DNA of 64,000 nucleotides from TK10-74A sp965263065 (GTDB lineage Bacteria > Chloroflexota > Dehalococcoidia > Bin125). The position numbers were made by a program, and so were the translations under genes. Numbering within the stretch: the stretch's first letter is position 1; each line of letters opens with the position of its first letter. Below, piece by piece: positions 60,607-64,000 of the stretch. The stretch lies in contig CBDHGH010000003.1 in assembly GCA_965263065.1 (NCBI GenBank), positions 2,232,001 through 2,296,000 of the forward strand, in the 5' to 3' direction. The notes below the pieces were generated by a model that saw only the letters and a list, made by a program, of their open reading frames with translations, had not been told where the DNA came from and did not search any database.

Positions 60607-62220
60607 GTGCCGAAACAGAATACCGGGTCGACCAGCACGGAGGTCTCGCTGGCGGCGCTGGCCGTCGCGCTCGGCGCGACCGGGCACGGCGGCCCGCTGT
60701 CGCCCGGCGAGGAACGCCTCGCCCGCGAGGCCGCGGCGGGGCCGGCCCCGCCAAATCGTGACGTGCAGGGCGCCGCCGACGCGATCCGCGCGGGCGGGGA
60801 TCCGCTCGGCGATCGGCTGATCGCTGCGCGCCCGCAGGCCGAGCGACGACAACTCGGCCAAGTGTTCACGCCGGCCGCGATCACGGGGCCGATGGTGGGC
60901 TGGACGCTCGAGCAGGCGCCGGCGCGCGTCATCGACCCGGGCTGCGGCAGCGGCCGCTTCGCGCTGGAGATCGCGCGGCGCAGCGAGGCGCAGGTCGTCG
61001 CAGTCGACGCCGACCCCCTCGCGACGCTGCTCACGCGCGCGGGCTTCGCGGCGCTGGGCCGTATGGCGGGCGTGAGCGTCGTCAACGCCGACTACACGCA
61101 GACGGCGATCCCCCAGCATGAAGGCCGCACGGCCTTCATCGGCAATCCGCCCTACGTGCGGCACCACAACCTCACCGCCGACGCGAAGGCCTGGGCGCGC
61201 CTCGCGGCCGGGCGCTTCGGGGCGCGCCTCTCGGGCCTGGCGGGGCTGCACACCTACTTCTTCCTCGCGACCGCCCTGCACGGCCGGCCCGGCGACATCG
61301 GCTGCTTCGTCACCAGCTCCGAGTGGCTCGACGTGAACTACGGCCAGGCGGTGCGGCATCTGCTGCTCGACGGCCTCGGCGGGCGCTCGATCGACATCAT
61401 CGATCCCGCGGCGCTGCCCTTCGGTGACACGGCGACCACGGCGGCCGTGACCTGCTTCGAGATCGGGGCGCGGCCAGACGCCCTGCGAATGCGCATGGTC
61501 GACGACCCGGCCGACCTGCAGCCGCTCGACGCCGGGCGTCCGGTGGCCCGCGCGCGACTCGAAGGGGCCGCGCGCTGGACGCCGCTGGTCCGCTCGACTC
61601 CCGCGATGCCCGAGGGCTACGTCGAGCTGGGCGAGATCTGCCGCGTGCACCGCGGTCAGGTGACCGGCGCCAACGGTACGTGGGTGCTCCCGGCGGGCAG
61701 CCGTCCCCCGATACCGGACCGCTACCTGTTCCCAGCCATCACGGGGGCGCGCGAGCTGATCGGCGCCGGGGAGCGGCTCGAATCGACCGAGGCGCTGCGC
61801 CGGGTGATCGACCTCCCCGCGGATCTCGACGAGCTGGACGCGGGCGAGCGCGACGCGGTCGACGCCTTCCTCAAGTCAGCGCGGGCAGCCGGGGTCGCCG
61901 ACGGCTACGTCGCGCGGAACCGGCGGGCCTGGTGGGCGGTCGGGCTGCGCGAGCCGGCGCCGCTGCTCGCGACCTACATGGCGCGACGCCCGCCCGCGTT
62001 CGTCCGCAACATCGCGGGCGCGCGTCACATCAACATCGCGCACGGCATCTACCCGCGCGCACCGCTGCCCGACCGCGCGCTCGACCGGCTCGCCGAGGCG
62101 CTGCGCCGCACCGTCAGCCCGGCCTTGGGCCGCACGTACGCCGGCGGCTTGGTCAAGTTCGAGCCCCGGGAGATGGAGCGCATCCCCGTCCCGTCGCTAG
62201 AACTGTTGCTGGGGGACTGA
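60607..62220 (+). CDS. N6-adenine DNA methyltransferase of a Type II restriction-modification pair
   Basis: A 537-residue gamma-class adenine methyltransferase. GQVFTP at 84-89, DPGCGSGRF (SAM motif) at 110-118 and NPPY at 180-183 (GNPPYVRHH). A target-recognition region fills the C-terminal half with VELGEICRVHRGQVTGANG and RNRRAWWAVGLREPAPLLATYM. GTG start at 60607 follows GGAGCAGGGAC. It is directly followed by the endonuclease gene. The pair would protect host DNA at the site cut by the XamI-like enzyme. Confidence 0.88.
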   Translation: MPKQNTGSTSTEVSLAALAVALGATGHGGPLSPGEERLAREAAAGPAPPNRDVQGAADAIRAGGDPLGDRLIAARPQAERRQLGQVFTPAAITGPMVGWTLEQAPARVIDPGCGSGRFALEIARRSEAQVVAVDADPLATLLTRAGFAALGRMAGVSVVNADYTQTAIPQHEGRTAFIGNPPYVRHHNLTADAKAWARLAAGRFGARLSGLAGLHTYFFLATALHGRPGDIGCFVTSSEWLDVNYGQAVRHLLLDGLGGRSIDIIDPAALPFGDTATTAAVTCFEIGARPDALRMRMVDDPADLQPLDAGRPVARARLEGAARWTPLVRSTPAMPEGYVELGEICRVHRGQVTGANGTWVLPAGSRPPIPDRYLFPAITGARELIGAGERLESTEALRRVIDLPADLDELDAGERDAVDAFLKSARAAGVADGYVARNRRAWWAVGLREPAPLLATYMARRPPAFVRNIAGARHINIAHGIYPRAPLPDRALDRLAEALRRTVSPALGRTYAGGLVKFEPREMERIPVPSLELLLGD

Positions 62221-63138
62221 GTGCCGGCGACGCCGCCCCGATGGGATCAGCGGAGGCTCGAAGCCGATCGGCAAGTCGCGATCGGCCAGTTTCGCGATGA
62301 GCGCATGGGCGAGTCGCTCGGCGCCTACCTGGAGCACTTCGCGCACTACCGCGACGCCATCGAGCGCCTCCTCGACGCCACCGACGATCTCGCCGCCCTC
62401 GCCGCGCAGGCGTCCACCGTCCTTGCCGACGACGACCTGCTCTACGCCTCGCGCTATCTGACGGGACCGCCGGCGTCCGCGGATGACCTGCGCGTGCTGG
62501 CAGATGCCCGGCTGACGCCGTCGAGCATCAGGGCGGACCCCGACGCCGCTGGCAGGGTCGTGGAGACGATCTTGCGCGGGCTCGACCCCGAGCGCTTCGC
62601 CTGGGTCCGGGACAAGCGCGAGCCGAGCGCGGAGGAACGGCGCATCGCCGTCGTTGCGACGGCGGCGCTCATCGCCTCACAGCGAGTGCGCACCGGCCGG
62701 GCGACCGACGCGCCACGTCGGCAAGAAACGCTCGTCAAGTCCCGCCTGTCCGTCGCGGGCTTCATTGAGGAAGGCCCGCGGCCGATACCAAACGTGTTCG
62801 CGGCGCCCGATTTGGGCCGGTTCACCGGCGAGTGCATCGTCGGCACGACACGCAAGGCCGACATCGTCGTGCGCCTCTGGGATGGCCGCGTCATGCCCAT
62901 CGAGTGCAAGGTCAGCAACTCGGAGCTCAACTCGATCAAGCGCTTGACGAACGACGCGTTGGTGAAGGCGCGCGCCTGGATCGACGATCTCGGGCGCAAC
63001 AACGTCGTCCCGGTCGCCGTCCTGAGCGGCGTCTTCGGCTTGCGGCACCTCAGCGAGGCGCAGGACCGCGGCCTCACGCTCTTCTGGGCGCACTCACTCG
63101 ACGAGTTGCTGTCGTTCGTCGCTGAGACGCGGGAGTAG
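62221..63138 (+). CDS. XamI-like Type II restriction endonuclease
   Basis: A 305-residue endonuclease. The PD-(D/E)XK site is RKADIVV with Asp214 and IECK with Glu228 and Lys230. CKVSNSELNSIKRLTNDALVKARAW and the end FWAHSLDELL resemble XamI-family enzymes. XamI and SalI recognise GTCGAC, but the specificity here is only inferred. The GTG at 62221 directly follows the methyltransferase stop. Confidence 0.8.
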   Translation: MPATPPRWDQRRLEADRQVAIGQFRDERMGESLGAYLEHFAHYRDAIERLLDATDDLAALAAQASTVLADDDLLYASRYLTGPPASADDLRVLADARLTPSSIRADPDAAGRVVETILRGLDPERFAWVRDKREPSAEERRIAVVATAALIASQRVRTGRATDAPRRQETLVKSRLSVAGFIEEGPRPIPNVFAAPDLGRFTGECIVGTTRKADIVVRLWDGRVMPIECKVSNSELNSIKRLTNDALVKARAWIDDLGRNNVVPVAVLSGVFGLRHLSEAQDRGLTLFWAHSLDELLSFVAETRE

Positions 63139-63222
63139 TCCCCCGCTACCTCATCTCGCCTACATGAACGGCCTCTCGGCCGGGGATGTGGATACCGTCG
63201 TCGCATTGCGGAGATACACCCC

Positions 63223-64000
63223 ATGTCTGAGCACCAGAGACCCGCATCAGCAGAGAACCAACGCATCAGTCGACTGATCAATGCTGGCGTCGAGGTTTTC
63301 GGGGGCACTAGTGCGAGCACCGCTGCTGCTGCGCTCGGCTTGCTCGTAGCTGGGCCTGCCGGAGTCGCGATTGGTGGCGCGACCGGTGCTGCACTCTCAA
63401 TGGCTTGGCGGAAGCTTGGCAGCGAGATCGCAGGACGTCTCTTGAGCCCGCGAGAAGAAGCGCGTGTGGGCCGCGTGTTCGGACTTGCTGCTGCTGAAAT
63501 TCGAGAACGGATCGAACAGGGAGAGAGTCTCCGTGGGGATGGATTCTTCGAGTCAAAACCAGCAGGCAGATCGGACGCAGAGGAAGTCGCGGAGAGTGTG
63601 TTGCTGAAGAGTCAACGAGAGCCTGAAGAGAAGAAGCTGCCCTATGTCGCGCATCTGCTTGCGAACCTAGCGTTCAATCGCAGCATCGGCGTGCATATGG
63701 CACATCAGATCACGAAGGCTGCTGAACAACTCACGTATCGACAACTCTGCATTATGAAGCTCTCCGTAGAGAAGGGACATTTCGGACTTCGAACTACAGA
63801 CTACAGGGGGCGCGAGTCATTCCCAAGAGAGCTATATCAGATACTCTACGAGTGTCTCGATCTCTACCACAGAGGGTACATCAACTTTGGCGGTGAAGTA
63901 GCCTTTGGCCCGACGGATGTCAAACCAGCAAGTATGACTGTCCAAGGGATCGGCGCAGACATGTTCAACCTTATGAATTTGTCCTCTATCCCGGACGAAG
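63223..64000 (+). CDS. Unknown low-GC gene with glycine-zipper membrane segment, 3' end outside window
   Basis: The ATG at 63223 opens a frame of 259 codons that runs off the window edge. Residues ~30-55 (ASTAAAALGLLVAGPAGVAIGG) look like a glycine-zipper or pore-type hydrophobic segment. Farther on, KKLPYVAHLLANLAFNRSIG and EQLTYRQLCIMKLS form a helical block vaguely like that of Abi-alpha/DUF4393 proteins. G+C is about 50 percent, far below the window average, and codons such as CTA, ATA and AGA are common. It lies 84 bp after the endonuclease. It may be a defence effector, but no function can be claimed. Confidence 0.72.
   Translation, partial: MSEHQRPASAENQRISRLINAGVEVFGGTSASTAAAALGLLVAGPAGVAIGGATGAALSMAWRKLGSEIAGRLLSPREEARVGRVFGLAAAEIRERIEQGESLRGDGFFESKPAGRSDAEEVAESVLLKSQREPEEKKLPYVAHLLANLAFNRSIGVHMAHQITKAAEQLTYRQLCIMKLSVEKGHFGLRTTDYRGRESFPRELYQILYECLDLYHRGYINFGGEVAFGPTDVKPASMTVQGIGADMFNLMNLSSIPDE

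Overview
The window is about 64 kb of very GC-rich bacterial chromosome (roughly 70 percent G+C by eye). Gene content fits a Chloroflexota lineage, probably Dehalococcoidia-like: a short Cys/His protein often seen there, secreted proteins with GWN(L)GW modules, MBL-fold and CaiB-type enzymes, an HadABC-like trio and a LivHMGF transporter. This assignment is an inference from gene content; an actinobacterial-type lineage is the main alternative. There is no rRNA, integrase, transposase or CRISPR array. Three tRNA genes (Asn, Gln, Leu) lie at 45.6-46.0 kb.

Layout. 0-1 kb: the 5' part of pyrD. 1.5-3.7 kb: an Mrp-type ATPase and a NYN-domain protein. 3.7-7.6 kb: a lower-GC two-gene operon, a PHP-SMC ATPase (TrlF type) and an AlbA_2/Schlafen-type protein, a candidate defence module. 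7.9-19.6 kb: two MBL hydrolases, a duplicated hairpin element, a solitary DNA methyltransferase, an HadABC-like dehydratase trio, twin coiled-coil proteins, VapBC, a DnaQ-type exonuclease, and a membrane protein-XRE-AAA ATPase-DUF4276 operon behind a double palindromic operator. 19.7-28.75 kb: a gap-free pyrimidine operon on the minus strand (leader peptide-pyrR-pyrB-pyrC-carA-GNAT-small membrane protein-carB-pyrK) in which nearly every junction is a 4-nt ATGA/GTGA overlap. It starts with a PyrR-binding leader. Its natural partner pyrD is 19 kb downstream.

28.8-41 kb: assorted genes (DUF4268, lipoproteins, Trm112-like, BCCP and biotin carboxylase, PaaI thioesterase, Baeyer-Villiger-type monooxygenase, duplicated PaREP1/HEPN genes, RNase D, an EEP-family nuclease) separated by copies of a dispersed palindrome. 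41-47.3 kb: a CoA transferase, then XRE-ImmA/IrrE plus MazF, a zinc-ribbon/HEPN-like protein, the tRNAs and a PD-(D/E)XK-like protein, which resembles a small defence island around tRNAs. 47.3-50.3 kb: two membrane ion transporters and a heptad-repeat protein. 50.6-55.9 kb: a complete branched-chain amino-acid-type ABC transporter. 55.9-60.5 kb: a secreted triplicated peptidase, an orphan antitoxin-like gene and an acyl-CoA dehydrogenase. 60.6-63.1 kb: a Type II restriction-modification pair (N6-adenine methyltransferase and XamI-like endonuclease). It is followed by a low-GC gene of unknown function, cut by the window edge.

Two themes stand out. First, local duplication is common: MBL pair, hairpin element, FAS1-like dehydratases, coiled-coil pair, HEPN pair and peptidase triplication. 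In two places the 3' end of an upstream gene reappears downstream of an inserted gene. Second, several candidate conflict modules (PHP-SMC/AlbA_2, AAA-DUF4276, XRE-ImmA/MazF, HEPN-like, restriction-modification plus unknown) are interleaved with housekeeping genes. All functions are assigned by reading motifs; no database search was possible.
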